Below, piece after piece: positions 47,838 through 57,757 of a stretch of 64,000 nt of DNA; positions within the stretch are counted from its first letter, which is position 1; each line of letters starts with the position of its first letter. Source of the stretch: Gemmiger sp. An50 (lineage in GTDB: Bacteria > Bacillota > Clostridia > Oscillospirales > Ruminococcaceae); NCBI RefSeq assembly GCF_002161595.1, contig NZ_NFID01000017.1, positions 36,699-100,698 of the forward strand, in the 5' to 3' direction. Under the pieces are notes generated by a model. It was not told where the DNA came from. It searched no databases and was given only the letters and a program-made list of their open reading frames with translations. The position numbers were made by a program, and so were the translations under genes.

Positions 47838-50387
47838 ATGCTGGAGATTCGGCATTTCACGGTGGAGAATCTGCCGGAGAGATGTGTGACTGACGCCGAA
47901 CAGCCTCGCTTTGCCTGGGCGCTGGAGAGCGACGGGCAGGACGTATCCATGGAGCAGGCAACACTGGAGGTGAACGGCTGGAGCACCACCACCAAAGAGC
48001 AGGTGGCGGTGCCTTACAAGGGCAAACGGCTCAAACCCTTTACCTGCTACAGCGCCTGCCTGACCGTGAACGACAATCGCGGCCTGCAGGCCAGGGCGGA
48101 GGCTGCGTTTGAAACCGGCCGCATGGATACCCCCTGGGATGCGGACTGGATTACCGACGGCAGTTATAAATTCACCGAAAAAAAGGTTTCCCCCCGGCCC
48201 ATGACCTTCCGCAAACAGATTGCGCTGGAGAAGAAGGTGGCAAAGGCCCGGATCTACGCCACTGCAATGGGTATTTACGAGCTGACGCTGAACGGGGAAA
48301 AGGTGGGCGCCGATTACTTCGCACCCGGCTTCACATCCTACAAAACCCACCTGCAGTACCAGACCTACGATGTGACGGACAAGCTGAAGAGCAGCAACGA
48401 GCTGCTGGCAGAGGTGGCCGGCGGCTGGGCAGTTGGCTCCTTCGTGTTTACCCGGCAGAACCGGGTATCCGCTGACCGGCAGGCTCTTCTTTTGGAGCTG
48501 CGGATCTGGTATGAGGACGGCACCAGCCAGGTGTTCGGTACCGACGAAAGCTGGCAGGTGGCCATGGACGGCCCGGTTCAGATGGCCGACTTCTACGACG
48601 GTGAAACCTACGACGCCACCGTGAAGCCGGAACGGATGAGCTGGCACAGCGCCGCCCGGGAAAGCCTCCGCTGTCATCCTCAGATTCGAGCAGCCTACGG
48701 TGCGATGGTGACCGCTCATGAATACATGGAGCCGGTCAGCTGCACAAAGCTTGCGGACGGCACGCTGGTTTACGATTTCGGCCAGAACTTTGCCGGTGTG
48801 ATCGACCTTCGCATCCAGGGCAAAAAGGGCCAGACCATCACTGTGCGCCACGCCGAGATCCTGAACTCGGACGGCACATTGAACACCGCCTTCCTGCGCA
48901 CTGCAAAGGCCACTGCTACCTACATCTGCACCGAGGGCGAACAGTACTATTCGCCCCGCTTCACCTACATGGGCTTCCGGTATGCGGCAATCACCGGTGC
49001 AGAGGAGAGCGAAATCCGAGTAGGAGCCTGGGCACTGTATTCCGAGCTGGAGCAGACAGGCAGCTTTGCCTGCTCCAACGGCATGCTGAACCGACTGCAG
49101 CAGAACATTATCTGGTCCGCCAAGTCCAATCTGATGGACATCCCCACCGACTGCCCCCAGCGGGATGAGCGGATGGGCTGGACCGGCGATATCGCGGTGT
49201 TTGCCCCCACCGCCTGCTATAACTTCGATATGAGTCGCTTCCTGGAAAAGTGGCTGGAGGACGTGAAGGCGGAGCAGCTGCCCACCGGCGGCATTCCCAA
49301 CACCGTGCCGGTGCAGGGCTACGGCTTCCCGGCCACCATGCCGGTCATGGCCATCGACTTCTGGGGCGATGCCTGCGTGCTGGTTCCCTGGGCGGAGTAC
49401 CAGGCCCGGGGCGACGTGGAGATCCTGCGCAAGATGTACCCGGCGATGAAAAAGTATGTGAACGCCTGCCGTTTCTGGGCTGGGTTCGGCTTTGGCAAGA
49501 ACCGCTACATCTGGCACACTCCCGCCACCCTGCACTTCGGTGACTGGGTTGCCCCGGACGTGCCCAAGATGCAGCAGTGGCAGGCCCGCAGCAAGTGGAC
49601 CGCCACCGCCAGTCTGAAAAACACCAGCGGCCTGCTGGCCCGAATCGCCCGCATCCTGGGTGAGAACGACGATGCCGAGTGTTACCAGGCCCTGAGCGAC
49701 AAGGTGGCGGATGCCTATGTGTCGGTGTTCACCGACGGCAACGGCAAAATGAAGGAAGAATTCCAGACCGCCTATGTGCTGCCGCTCTACTTCGGAATGT
49801 TCCCGGAGAAGGTACGGAAGCAGGCGGCGGATAACCTGGCCCGCCTGGTGGAGGCAGGGGACTGGTGCATCGGCACCGGCTTCCCAGGCACGCCCTACAT
49901 CCTGTTTGCGCTTGCGGACAACGGCCATCTGGATGAGGCCTACCGGATGCTGCTGAACACCAAGTGCCCCAGCTGGCTGTATGAGGTGCGCATGGGCGCC
50001 ACCACCATCTGGGAGCGGTGGGACGGCCTGGACGAAAACGGCGTCTGCCCCATCGGTGATGACGGCACCGACCTGATGATCTCCTATAACCACTATGCGT
50101 CCGGTGCGGTGGGAGCCTTCTTCTACCAGCGAATTCTGGGCCTGGAGCCTGAGCAGCCCGGCTACAAGACCTTCCGCCTGAGCCCCAGGCCGGGCGGCGG
50201 CCTCACCTGGGCGAAGGGCAGCCTGCGCACCCCATATGGTGTGATTCATACCCAGTGGGCTATTCGAAACGGCGAATTTGCCTTAGAGGTGCAGGTACCG
50301 GTGGGCACCCGCTGCACCCTCACGCTGCCGGACGGCTCCACCCGGACCTGCGGCAGCGGACAGTATGCATACAGCTGCAAAATTTGA
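47838..50387 (+). CDS. GH78 alpha-L-rhamnosidase, cytoplasmic
   Basis: It releases L-rhamnose by inversion. The 849-residue protein has the GH78 order: N-terminal beta domains (~1-110), a rhamnosidase N-type lectin-like domain, the (alpha/alpha)6 barrel with general acid Glu444 (DCPQRDERMGWTGD) and base Glu726 (ATTIWERWDG), and a C-terminal beta domain. There is no signal peptide, so the substrate is imported, presumably by the symporter 19 bases downstream. The ATG follows GGAGGAGG. It links to the rhamnose operon 3.7 kb away by pathway. Confidence 0.94.
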   Translation: MLEIRHFTVENLPERCVTDAEQPRFAWALESDGQDVSMEQATLEVNGWSTTTKEQVAVPYKGKRLKPFTCYSACLTVNDNRGLQARAEAAFETGRMDTPWDADWITDGSYKFTEKKVSPRPMTFRKQIALEKKVAKARIYATAMGIYELTLNGEKVGADYFAPGFTSYKTHLQYQTYDVTDKLKSSNELLAEVAGGWAVGSFVFTRQNRVSADRQALLLELRIWYEDGTSQVFGTDESWQVAMDGPVQMADFYDGETYDATVKPERMSWHSAARESLRCHPQIRAAYGAMVTAHEYMEPVSCTKLADGTLVYDFGQNFAGVIDLRIQGKKGQTITVRHAEILNSDGTLNTAFLRTAKATATYICTEGEQYYSPRFTYMGFRYAAITGAEESEIRVGAWALYSELEQTGSFACSNGMLNRLQQNIIWSAKSNLMDIPTDCPQRDERMGWTGDIAVFAPTACYNFDMSRFLEKWLEDVKAEQLPTGGIPNTVPVQGYGFPATMPVMAIDFWGDACVLVPWAEYQARGDVEILRKMYPAMKKYVNACRFWAGFGFGKNRYIWHTPATLHFGDWVAPDVPKMQQWQARSKWTATASLKNTSGLLARIARILGENDDAECYQALSDKVADAYVSVFTDGNGKMKEEFQTAYVLPLYFGMFPEKVRKQAADNLARLVEAGDWCIGTGFPGTPYILFALADNGHLDEAYRMLLNTKCPSWLYEVRMGATTIWERWDGLDENGVCPIGDDGTDLMISYNHYASGAVGAFFYQRILGLEPEQPGYKTFRLSPRPGGGLTWAKGSLRTPYGVIHTQWAIRNGEFALEVQVPVGTRCTLTLPDGSTRTCGSGQYAYSCKI

Positions 50388-50406
50388 CGAAAGGTGAGCA
50401 AACCCA

Positions 50407-51876
50407 ATGAGTGAGAAAAAACAAGATTTCTGGAATACTCCATTGACCCGTTCCCTGGCAAAGCCCGGGGATGTGAAGCTGCCCGAGATGCTGCTGGGCT
50501 ATTTCATCGGCCCCTTCGGCGCCCTGCTTTCCTCCGGCATCTTCACCAGCATCCTGCAGAACTACTTCACCGATGTTTTAAAGCTGAACCTGACCTTTTT
50601 GACCACCCTGCAGCTGTTCTCCACCATTCTGATTGTGGCGGCGAACCTGATTGTGGGCCAGCTGATCGAGCGCACCCGGGCCATGGCCGGCAAGGCCCGC
50701 CCCTGGATTCTGCTCTCCGCGCTGACGCTGTCGGTGGCCAGTGTGCTCATGTTCATTGTGCCCTTTGAGGGCGCGGCCAAGATGGTCTGGGTGGCCGTGG
50801 CCTACAACCTGTACTACGCGGTGGCCTACCCCATCTACAACACCGCAAACTCCACCCTGATCCCGGTTTCCACCCGGAACAGCCAGCAGCGCGGCGCGCT
50901 GGCCTCCTTCACCAACGTGGCCGGTCTGGGTGTTATGGGCTTCGGCTCCATGATTTTCCCCATGCTGGTTTCCTTCGCGCTGAAAGAGAATCAGGGCCTG
51001 TGGTTCATGGCGATGCTGGCGGTTGCCATCTTCACCGCGCTGACCATCTTCCTGCAGTTCAAGTTCACCCGTGAGCGCGTAACCGAGGAAAGCTTCGGCC
51101 AGGCAGGGGAGAGCGCTGCCCAGCGGCAGACCGTTTCCCTGGGCGAGCAGCTGAAGGCTGTGACCAGCGAAAAATGGTGGTGGATCATCATGCTGTTCTA
51201 CCTGGCCTTCCAGTGGAGCGGCGCCATGAAGAACGGCTCCATGGCCTTCTTCTGCAAATGGGTGCTGGACAACACCTTCTTCGGCTCCGCCGATGCTTGG
51301 GGCGCTTCCCAGTCGCTGCTGAGCCTGCTGGGCGCCATTCCCATGGCGGTGGCCGCGGTGTTCGTGGTGCCCCTGTGCAACAAGTTCTCCAAGCGCACCG
51401 TGGTGTGCGCCGGTATGATCGTGGGCGCTCTGGGCGGCGTGATTGCCGGCCTGGGCAACGGCAGCATTGTTCCGGTGGCCGTGGGTGTGGCTCTGAAGTG
51501 CTTCGGCTCCTCTCCCGCCTGCTATGTGATCCTGGCCATGCTGGCCGATGTGATCGACCACATCGAATACAAGAGCGGCATCCGTACCGATGGTCTGACC
51601 ATGTCCATCTACAGCTCGGTCATGGTGGCTGCTACTCCCATCTGCAACTCCATCTTCAGTGCAATGCTCAGCGCCAGCGGCTACGATCAGGCCGCGGACG
51701 TGGCCCTGGGCACCGCGGCTCAGAGCGCCGCGGTCAAGAGCACCATCTCCATCAGTTATATCTGGATCGAGACCGTGGCATACGCCATTTGTGCAGCCCT
51801 GATCTTCCTGTTCACGGTGGAAAAGAATCTGCCCCAGGAGCAGGAGGCCATCGCCAAGCGCAAAAAGACCGCCTGA
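50407..51876 (+). CDS. GPH-family sugar:cation symporter (MFS)
   Basis: The 489-residue membrane protein has about twelve predicted membrane segments and belongs to the glycoside-pentoside-hexuronide (MelB-like) family: LPEMLLGYFIGPFGALL in segment one, RTRAMAGKARPWILLSA in the first cytoplasmic loop and CYVILAMLADVIDHIEYKSGIRTDGL in the C-terminal half. It probably imports rhamnosides for the GH78 enzyme encoded just upstream. Coupling ion and exact substrate are unknown. Confidence 0.92.
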   Translation: MSEKKQDFWNTPLTRSLAKPGDVKLPEMLLGYFIGPFGALLSSGIFTSILQNYFTDVLKLNLTFLTTLQLFSTILIVAANLIVGQLIERTRAMAGKARPWILLSALTLSVASVLMFIVPFEGAAKMVWVAVAYNLYYAVAYPIYNTANSTLIPVSTRNSQQRGALASFTNVAGLGVMGFGSMIFPMLVSFALKENQGLWFMAMLAVAIFTALTIFLQFKFTRERVTEESFGQAGESAAQRQTVSLGEQLKAVTSEKWWWIIMLFYLAFQWSGAMKNGSMAFFCKWVLDNTFFGSADAWGASQSLLSLLGAIPMAVAAVFVVPLCNKFSKRTVVCAGMIVGALGGVIAGLGNGSIVPVAVGVALKCFGSSPACYVILAMLADVIDHIEYKSGIRTDGLTMSIYSSVMVAATPICNSIFSAMLSASGYDQAADVALGTAAQSAAVKSTISISYIWIETVAYAICAALIFLFTVEKNLPQEQEAIAKRKKTA

Positions 51877-51928
51877 GCGGCAAAGGCTTGTAAACGCAGT
51901 GGCTTTTCGCGGGCCGCTGTGCAGATAA

Positions 51929-52101
51929 GGCAACGCCGCGCAATTCCAGGTGGTGGAGCGCGCCGGAAAATTTTTTGTGAGATGAATTCAAAAAGCGCAG
52001 CCAATCCTTGATGGATTGGCGAGCATTTTTGGAAAATATCACGGAAAATTTTGGCGTGATACGCCGCCTGAGCCGTGAAGCGTGAATTGTGGGGCGTTGC
52101 C
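51929..52101. repeat. MITE-like element with imperfect terminal inverted repeats
   Basis: An 18-base left end (GGCAACGCCGCGCAATTC, 51929-51946) pairs with the right end (52084-52101) at 15 of 18 positions. Inside lie a perfect stem (GCCAATCC/GGATTGGC, 52000-52020) and an ATCACG/CGTGAT pair. It codes for nothing and fills most of the 244-base gap between symporter and GH3, ending just before the GH3 ribosome-binding site. No target duplication is obvious. A structured RNA is the alternative. Confidence 0.55.
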
Positions 52102-52120
52102 ACAAAAAAGGAGGATACCA

Positions 52121-55100
52121 ATGAAGAACACAAGTGCAAAACGCGCGCTGTGGCGGGGTCTCACATCCACCACAGCATCTCTGCTGGCACTGACCATCGC
52201 GGCAACACCGCTGGTCAACGGCTTCCGCACCGACATCGACAAGTTTCTGGGCACCCAGAGCCAGATGATCGTGACAAATGCGGAAGAGGACCCCAGCAGC
52301 CTGTACACCTATACCTCGGATTACGCCAATACCACCGAGCTGGTGCAGGCTATTGCGGATCTGGCCGAGCGGATGAGCGAAGAGGGCGTTGTGCTGCTGA
52401 AGAACAACGGCGCACTTCCTCTGAGCCAGGAGGAAACCCAGAAGCTCTCGCTGCTGGGCTTCTCCAGCTACTACCCGGTTATGGGCGGTGACATGGGCAG
52501 CAGCCTGACCGCAAACGAGGGTACCGACGCCGACACCGTGGATTTTGTGCAGGCGCTGGCCGCCAAGGGCTTCGCCATCAACCCCACACTCCAGGGCCTC
52601 TACACCAGCCTGGAGCCCATGTTCAAAACCGAGGTGAACAAGTGGGGCAACATCATTGAATACTACAACATCACAACCCCCAGCACCACCGGCTACTTCA
52701 CCAGCAAGGAGCCCTCCCAGAGCGCAATGGAAGAGGCTCAGGCCGGTTGGAAGGACAGCATGAACGAATACAATGTGATGGTTGTCACTCTGGCCCGTTC
52801 CGCTTCCGAGAACGGCACCTATCTGCCCGGCGAGGCCGGCGTGGACCCCAGCCAGAATCTGAATCAGGCCGACGCGCTGGGTCTGTCTGACGATGAGCGG
52901 GATCTGGTACAGGCCGCCATCGACGCCAAGACTGCCAACGGCGGCAAGGTGATCGTGCTGCTGAACAACGCCAGCCCCATGGAAGTGGAGGAGCTGGAAG
53001 CCAACGAGGGCGTTGACGCCATCCTGCAGATCGGCCTGCCCGGCGGCTACGGCTTCTACGGCGTGGCGGATGTGCTGTCCGGTGCGGCCAACCCCTCCGG
53101 CCATCTGTCCGATACTTACGCGGTGGATAACTCCGCTGCTCCTTCCGCCCAAAACTTCGGCAACTACCCCTGGACCAACGCGGATGCCTCCATCAGCGCC
53201 AACTCCATCCTGGTGGAAGCTGAGGGCATTTATGTGGGCTATAAGTATTACGAGACCCGTTACATGGACAGCGTGCTGGGTCAGGGCAACGCCTCCAGCA
53301 CCGTGGGCAGCTCCAACGGCAGCGCCTGGAGCTATGACAGCGAGGTCACCTATCCCTTCGGCTACGGCCTGAGTTACACCACCTTCACCCAGACGCTGGA
53401 CAGCCTGAACGTGGATCTGGCCGCCGGTACCGTGACCGCGCAGGTCACTGTGACCAACACCGGCAGCGTGGCCGGTAAGGACGTGGTGCAGCTGTATACC
53501 AGCCTGCCCTACACCGATTACGACAAGCAGAATGGCGTGGAAAAGGCCGGCGTTCAGCTGCTGGACTACGCCAAGACCGGTGAGCTGGCTCCCGGTGAAT
53601 CCGAGACCGTGACCATCACCGCTGACGCTCAGTACATGGCCAGCTGGGATTCCAGCCGCGACAACATCGCCGGTACCAAGGGCACCTATATTCTGGACGC
53701 GGGCACCTACTACTTCACCATCGGCAACGGCTCTCATGAGGCCGCCAACAACGTGCTGGCCGCTCAGGGCAAGACCGTGGCCGACGGCATGACCGTCGAG
53801 GGCAATGCTGCCAATGTGCAGACCTGGGAGCTGGCTGAGCTGGACGACGAGACCTTCGCCCGCTCCAAGAACGGCACCGTGGTGGAGAACCAGCTGGAAG
53901 ATATGGATCTGAACTACTGGATGCCCGGCACCGCTACCTACATGACCCGCAGCGACTGGGAAGGCACCTTCCCCAAGACCTATGAAGGCCTGACCGCCAC
54001 CGATGAGATGATGGAATACCTGGACTGCGATGTCTACGAGATTTCCGCTGACAATGGCGACCCCAGCTCTGTGATCTTCGGCGCTGACAACGGCCTGACC
54101 CTGGCCGACCTGAAGGGTGTTGCCGATCTGGAGGACCCCCGCTGGGAGGCTCTGATGGATCAGATCACTCTGGAGGACTGCATGATCCGCACCGCCTTCG
54201 GCGGCACCTCCACCAAGGACATCGAGTCCATCATGAGCCCTGAGGTAATCCAGAACGATGGCCCCAACGGCATCTACTCCTACCCCCTGGGCCAGTACGC
54301 CAACACCGATACCGAGAGCGGCGACCCCTGTGCCATTGAGGCCGACGATCCCAACGCAGCCTACAAGGCCGGCGTTATGCCCTCTCCTGTGGTCATCGGC
54401 CAGACCTTCAGCAAGCAGCTTGCCCGCGAATACGGCGAGACGATGGGCAACTATTCTCTGTGGAGCAACCTGACCATCTACTGGGGCTGCGGCAACAACA
54501 TCCACCGCTCTCCCTACAATGCCCGTAACCACGAATACTATTCCGAGGACGCCATGCTCACCGCCTATCAGGGTGCTGCCTTTGTGGAAGGCGGTATGGA
54601 ATACGGCCTGATCATCGCGCCCAAGCACTTTGCCTTCAACGACATCGAAATCAACCGTACCGGCATCAGCGTATTCATGACCGAGCAGCAGGCCCGTGAA
54701 AACGAGCTGCGCGGCACCCAGCCCATCATCGAGGATGCGGGCGCTCTGGGCATCATGACCGCTTATAACCGCGTGGGTGTTACCACCTCCAATGCGCACA
54801 CCGGCCTGCTGCAGAACATTCTGCGCGGCGAGTGGGGCTTCAAGGGCCTGGCCACCGAGGACTTCATCCAGGATGCCCTGTACACCTCTTTGAAGGAGGC
54901 CGTGATGAACGGCATCACCATGAGCTGCAACACCGGCGACAGCACTCTGGAAGCAGTGGCTGAGAAGTTCGATTACTGGACCGTGGAGAACGTGAGCCAG
55001 GACGCCCAGCTGATGGCCGCCCTGAAGCAGGCCATGACCTGGCAGTACTATGCCATCGCCAACTCCAACGCGCTGGACGGCATGAGCAGCAGCAGTGAAC

Positions 55101-55219
55101 TGGTAAGCGTCCGTACCTGGTACGACAATGCTCTGACCGGCGCTACCGTGGCCTTTGGTGTGCTCACTGTTCTGTGTGCCGTGATGTATGTGCGCGCCGC
55201 CAAGAAGAAGGAACAGTAA
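52121..55219 (+). CDS. GH3 glycosidase with permuted domain order and membrane anchors
   Basis: This 1032-residue protein is probably a beta-glucosidase or related exo-enzyme. The usual C-terminal GH3 half comes first (ERMSEEGVVLLKNNGALPL, ~90-430), then a fibronectin-III-like domain (~435-520). The GH3 TIM barrel follows (~670-940), with PKHFAFNDIE and the nucleophile Asp914 in LATEDFIQD. One hydrophobic segment lies near the N-terminus (~12-35) and another at the C-terminus (ATVAFGVLTVLCAVMYV), followed by KKKEQ. The catalytic part is probably outside, held at both ends or with a cleaved signal. I chose ATG 52121 behind AAGGAGG. Confidence 0.9.
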   Translation: MKNTSAKRALWRGLTSTTASLLALTIAATPLVNGFRTDIDKFLGTQSQMIVTNAEEDPSSLYTYTSDYANTTELVQAIADLAERMSEEGVVLLKNNGALPLSQEETQKLSLLGFSSYYPVMGGDMGSSLTANEGTDADTVDFVQALAAKGFAINPTLQGLYTSLEPMFKTEVNKWGNIIEYYNITTPSTTGYFTSKEPSQSAMEEAQAGWKDSMNEYNVMVVTLARSASENGTYLPGEAGVDPSQNLNQADALGLSDDERDLVQAAIDAKTANGGKVIVLLNNASPMEVEELEANEGVDAILQIGLPGGYGFYGVADVLSGAANPSGHLSDTYAVDNSAAPSAQNFGNYPWTNADASISANSILVEAEGIYVGYKYYETRYMDSVLGQGNASSTVGSSNGSAWSYDSEVTYPFGYGLSYTTFTQTLDSLNVDLAAGTVTAQVTVTNTGSVAGKDVVQLYTSLPYTDYDKQNGVEKAGVQLLDYAKTGELAPGESETVTITADAQYMASWDSSRDNIAGTKGTYILDAGTYYFTIGNGSHEAANNVLAAQGKTVADGMTVEGNAANVQTWELAELDDETFARSKNGTVVENQLEDMDLNYWMPGTATYMTRSDWEGTFPKTYEGLTATDEMMEYLDCDVYEISADNGDPSSVIFGADNGLTLADLKGVADLEDPRWEALMDQITLEDCMIRTAFGGTSTKDIESIMSPEVIQNDGPNGIYSYPLGQYANTDTESGDPCAIEADDPNAAYKAGVMPSPVVIGQTFSKQLAREYGETMGNYSLWSNLTIYWGCGNNIHRSPYNARNHEYYSEDAMLTAYQGAAFVEGGMEYGLIIAPKHFAFNDIEINRTGISVFMTEQQARENELRGTQPIIEDAGALGIMTAYNRVGVTTSNAHTGLLQNILRGEWGFKGLATEDFIQDALYTSLKEAVMNGITMSCNTGDSTLEAVAEKFDYWTVENVSQDAQLMAALKQAMTWQYYAIANSNALDGMSSSSELVSVRTWYDNALTGATVAFGVLTVLCAVMYVRAAKKKEQ

Positions 55220-55232
55220 GGAGGTCCCTTTT

Positions 55233-55652
55233 ATGAAACAGAACGGAATCGGTTTTTATACCACGGGCCTGTCCTTTGTGGCTGGCGTTGTCGCTCTGGT
55301 CTTTTACATGATCAATGCAAAGACCGATTATTTCGCCAACCTGGGCGTAAGCCCGGTGGTGGTGGGCTGCACGGTGGTCGCCGTTGTGGCCGAGCTGCTC
55401 CTGCTGGTGCTTTCCAAGCAGAATCAGCCCATCTGGATGGATCTGGCGGCTGTGGCTGCCCCGGTGCTGCTGATGGTTGCATTCATCAACCTGACCGGCT
55501 CCCGTGTCAATGGTATCGCGTCGATCATGACCTTCGAGAACAACGCGCAGACCATGTCGGATCTGACCAGTGCGATTGTTAGCATGGCGGCTTTGCTGAT
55601 CGCTTGCTTGATCGGCATCGTTTCCTCCTATTTCAATATTCGTAAGGCCTGA
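55233..55652 (+). CDS. Small four-helix membrane protein, partner of GH3
   Basis: The 139-residue product has four predicted membrane segments (roughly 8-28, 37-59, 67-88 and 112-133) and no recognised domain. It starts 13 bases after the GH3 stop behind AAGGAGG, so the two are co-transcribed, and probably acts with the anchored GH3 enzyme. Role unknown. Confidence 0.75.
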   Translation: MKQNGIGFYTTGLSFVAGVVALVFYMINAKTDYFANLGVSPVVVGCTVVAVVAELLLLVLSKQNQPIWMDLAAVAAPVLLMVAFINLTGSRVNGIASIMTFENNAQTMSDLTSAIVSMAALLIACLIGIVSSYFNIRKA

Positions 55653-55666
55653 GCCATGCAAACTCG

Positions 55667-55702
55667 AACCCCGGGAGTCCCATCTCTACTCCCGGGGTTT
55701 GG
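55667..55702 (+). terminator. Terminator after the GH3 unit
   Basis: AACCCCGGGAGT pairs perfectly with ACTCCCGGGGTT, with a short T run. It separates this unit from the acetylation cluster. Confidence 0.75.
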
Positions 55703-55739
55703 GTCTATCCAGAGTTCATTAGAAAAGAGGGGAAAAACG

Positions 55740-57524
55740 ATGAAAGCCGCCCGTCTGCTGTCGCTTGCTGCGGCACTTTTGCTCACCGCTTGCAGTGCCG
55801 TGCAGGCTGAAAAGCCGGTCTGCCGCCTGGTGCTGGAGCAAAGCGAAAGCTACACCGCGCAGCAGTACCAGCTGGAAACGGAGGTGGGCGGCCGGGCGGA
55901 ATTTCTGCTGAGCCCACAAGGGGGCTACACCCTTACCGGGACCGATACCCCCGGTGCACAGCTTACCCGCACTGCCGGGGGCTGGCTGCTCACCTTGGAT
56001 GATGTGCGCTATTCCGCAGTGATCCGAATTGAAGCCAGCAAAAGTGACTGGAGCCTGACCTATTATGCCAACGGAGGGCAGAGGCTGGACGGCACCGACG
56101 CGAACGAGCCCGTCCAGCTGCCAGTAACGCAAAGTCACCTGCGGGTAAATACCGCTTTAGGCAGCGAGCTGTTCAGCCGCCCGGGGTACACACTGGAAAG
56201 CTGGAACACCCGGCCGGATGGAAGCGGTGAGCGGGTGGGTTTGGGCAGCCGCACCCAGCCGGATACCACGCTCTATGCCCAGTGGGCCGCCTGGACCCCG
56301 GAGGAGCAGTTCCAGTGGACCGAACAGAACGGGGAAGCGGTGATCACCGGCTATACCGGCAGCGAGGAATGTCTGGTGGTCCCTGGACAGCTGGACGGCA
56401 TGCCGGTGGTGAGCATCGAAAGCGGAGCCTTCCGAAACGCAGACTGCACCCGCGTCATCCTGCCGGACAGCCTGCGCACCGTGGAGGTGGATGCCTTTGC
56501 GGACTGTGCCGTGGAGCAGCTGACCCTGTTCGATAATATTCAGAACATCACCGACCACAGCTTTTCCGGCTGTACGGCACTGACCACCCTCTACGTGAAC
56601 GCCCGGGAAGACTCGGTGTACAGCGGGAGCTACTACGATACCTTTGCGGATAAATTTGACCGGTTGCTGTCCTTAAAAGACAGCAAAAAACTTGTGCTCT
56701 TCTCCGGTTCCTCCACCCGCTTTGGTTACGACAGCGCCCTGCTGGACCGGGAGCTGGAAGATTACGATGTGGTGAATATGGGAGTGTTTGCTTATACAAA
56801 CGCCTATCCCCAGCTGATGCTGATTCAAAGCTGTATGCAGGAAGGGGATATCCTGCTGGTGGCGCCGGAATTTGATGCGGCCAAACGGCAGTTCTGCACC
56901 ACCAACGAGCTGGACGAAGACTTCTTCTGCATGGTGGAATCCAATTATGATCTGGCCGCCGGGCTGGACCTGCGCCGGTGCAGCGGGACGCTGTCGGCGC
57001 TGCAGAGCTATCTGCAAACCAAGGCCGGGCTGACGCCCCGGTCCTACAGCATCAGCCCCTCCGATTACGACGAGGACGGCCAGCCGGTGGACACCCCCAG
57101 CTACAACGAGTACGGTGATTACATCCTGTACCGGCCCAATGCAGAAACCGATGACCCGATCTACGGCCTGAAGGTGGGCTACACGGTGGAGGATTTCCCC
57201 CAGTGGCTTTACATCGAACCGGCGAATCAGGTTTACCGGCAGTTTCAGCAGGCGGGCATTTATGTTTACATGACCTACAGCCCCCGTAACCGGCTGTGCA
57301 TCTCGGACGAAAGTACTCCCGAAGCAAGGCAGGAGCTGGATGCCTATTTCCGCCGGACGCTGGTGATCCCCATCATTTCCCAGCTGGAGGATTCACTGGT
57401 ACCGGGGCGGTATCTCTATGGTACCGACAATCACCTGTCCACCGAAGGGGTGGAGCTGCGTACCCGCCAGGTGCTGGAAGATCTAAAGACCCAGATGAGC
57501 AGGGACGGGCTGCTGCAATCATAA
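55740..57524 (+). CDS. Lipoprotein with leucine-rich repeats and SGNH-like domain
   Basis: This 594-residue lipoprotein has a signal peptide with lipobox LLTAC, two beta-rich regions and an InlB-type repeat (~135-185, YYANGG to LYAQWA). BspA-type leucine-rich repeats follow (~200-300, SIESGAFRNADCTRVILPDSLRTVEVDAF). The C-terminal half resembles an SGNH/AlgX-DltD-like domain with LVLFSGSSTRFGYD as a block-I-like serine motif and TDNHLSTEG as the Asp-X-X-His-like end. It probably acts outside the membrane on a polysaccharide together with the MBOAT protein downstream. Assignment to a family is tentative. The start follows AGGGGA. Confidence 0.72.
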   Translation: MKAARLLSLAAALLLTACSAVQAEKPVCRLVLEQSESYTAQQYQLETEVGGRAEFLLSPQGGYTLTGTDTPGAQLTRTAGGWLLTLDDVRYSAVIRIEASKSDWSLTYYANGGQRLDGTDANEPVQLPVTQSHLRVNTALGSELFSRPGYTLESWNTRPDGSGERVGLGSRTQPDTTLYAQWAAWTPEEQFQWTEQNGEAVITGYTGSEECLVVPGQLDGMPVVSIESGAFRNADCTRVILPDSLRTVEVDAFADCAVEQLTLFDNIQNITDHSFSGCTALTTLYVNAREDSVYSGSYYDTFADKFDRLLSLKDSKKLVLFSGSSTRFGYDSALLDRELEDYDVVNMGVFAYTNAYPQLMLIQSCMQEGDILLVAPEFDAAKRQFCTTNELDEDFFCMVESNYDLAAGLDLRRCSGTLSALQSYLQTKAGLTPRSYSISPSDYDEDGQPVDTPSYNEYGDYILYRPNAETDDPIYGLKVGYTVEDFPQWLYIEPANQVYRQFQQAGIYVYMTYSPRNRLCISDESTPEARQELDAYFRRTLVIPIISQLEDSLVPGRYLYGTDNHLSTEGVELRTRQVLEDLKTQMSRDGLLQS

Positions 57525-57556
57525 AAGAAACAATCAAACGAAAGGGGAGAGGGAGG

Positions 57557-57757
57557 ATGCTGTGCTGTGCACTGGCCCTGGCGGCGGGGCTGCTTGGCTT
57601 TTTGAGCCGCTGCAGGGCAGGTCTTGTACTGGCCGCCATGCCGCTGGCCGCGCTGGCTGTGCTGGCAGGCCTTGTGCAGGGATTTGACTATGGAAGTCTG
57701 ACACTGATTCTGGCCGCCGCCGCTGTTCCCGCTCTCTGGGGGAGGAGCCAGTCATGA
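57557..57757 (+). CDS. Small hydrophobic protein before MBOAT
   Basis: The 66-residue product has two or three predicted membrane segments and no known domain. Its stop overlaps the MBOAT start (ATGA), and a GGGGAGAGGG ribosome-binding site precedes the ATG. The coupling suggests a small accessory subunit of the acyltransferase. Confidence 0.7.
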   Translation: MLCCALALAAGLLGFLSRCRAGLVLAAMPLAALAVLAGLVQGFDYGSLTLILAAAAVPALWGRSQS

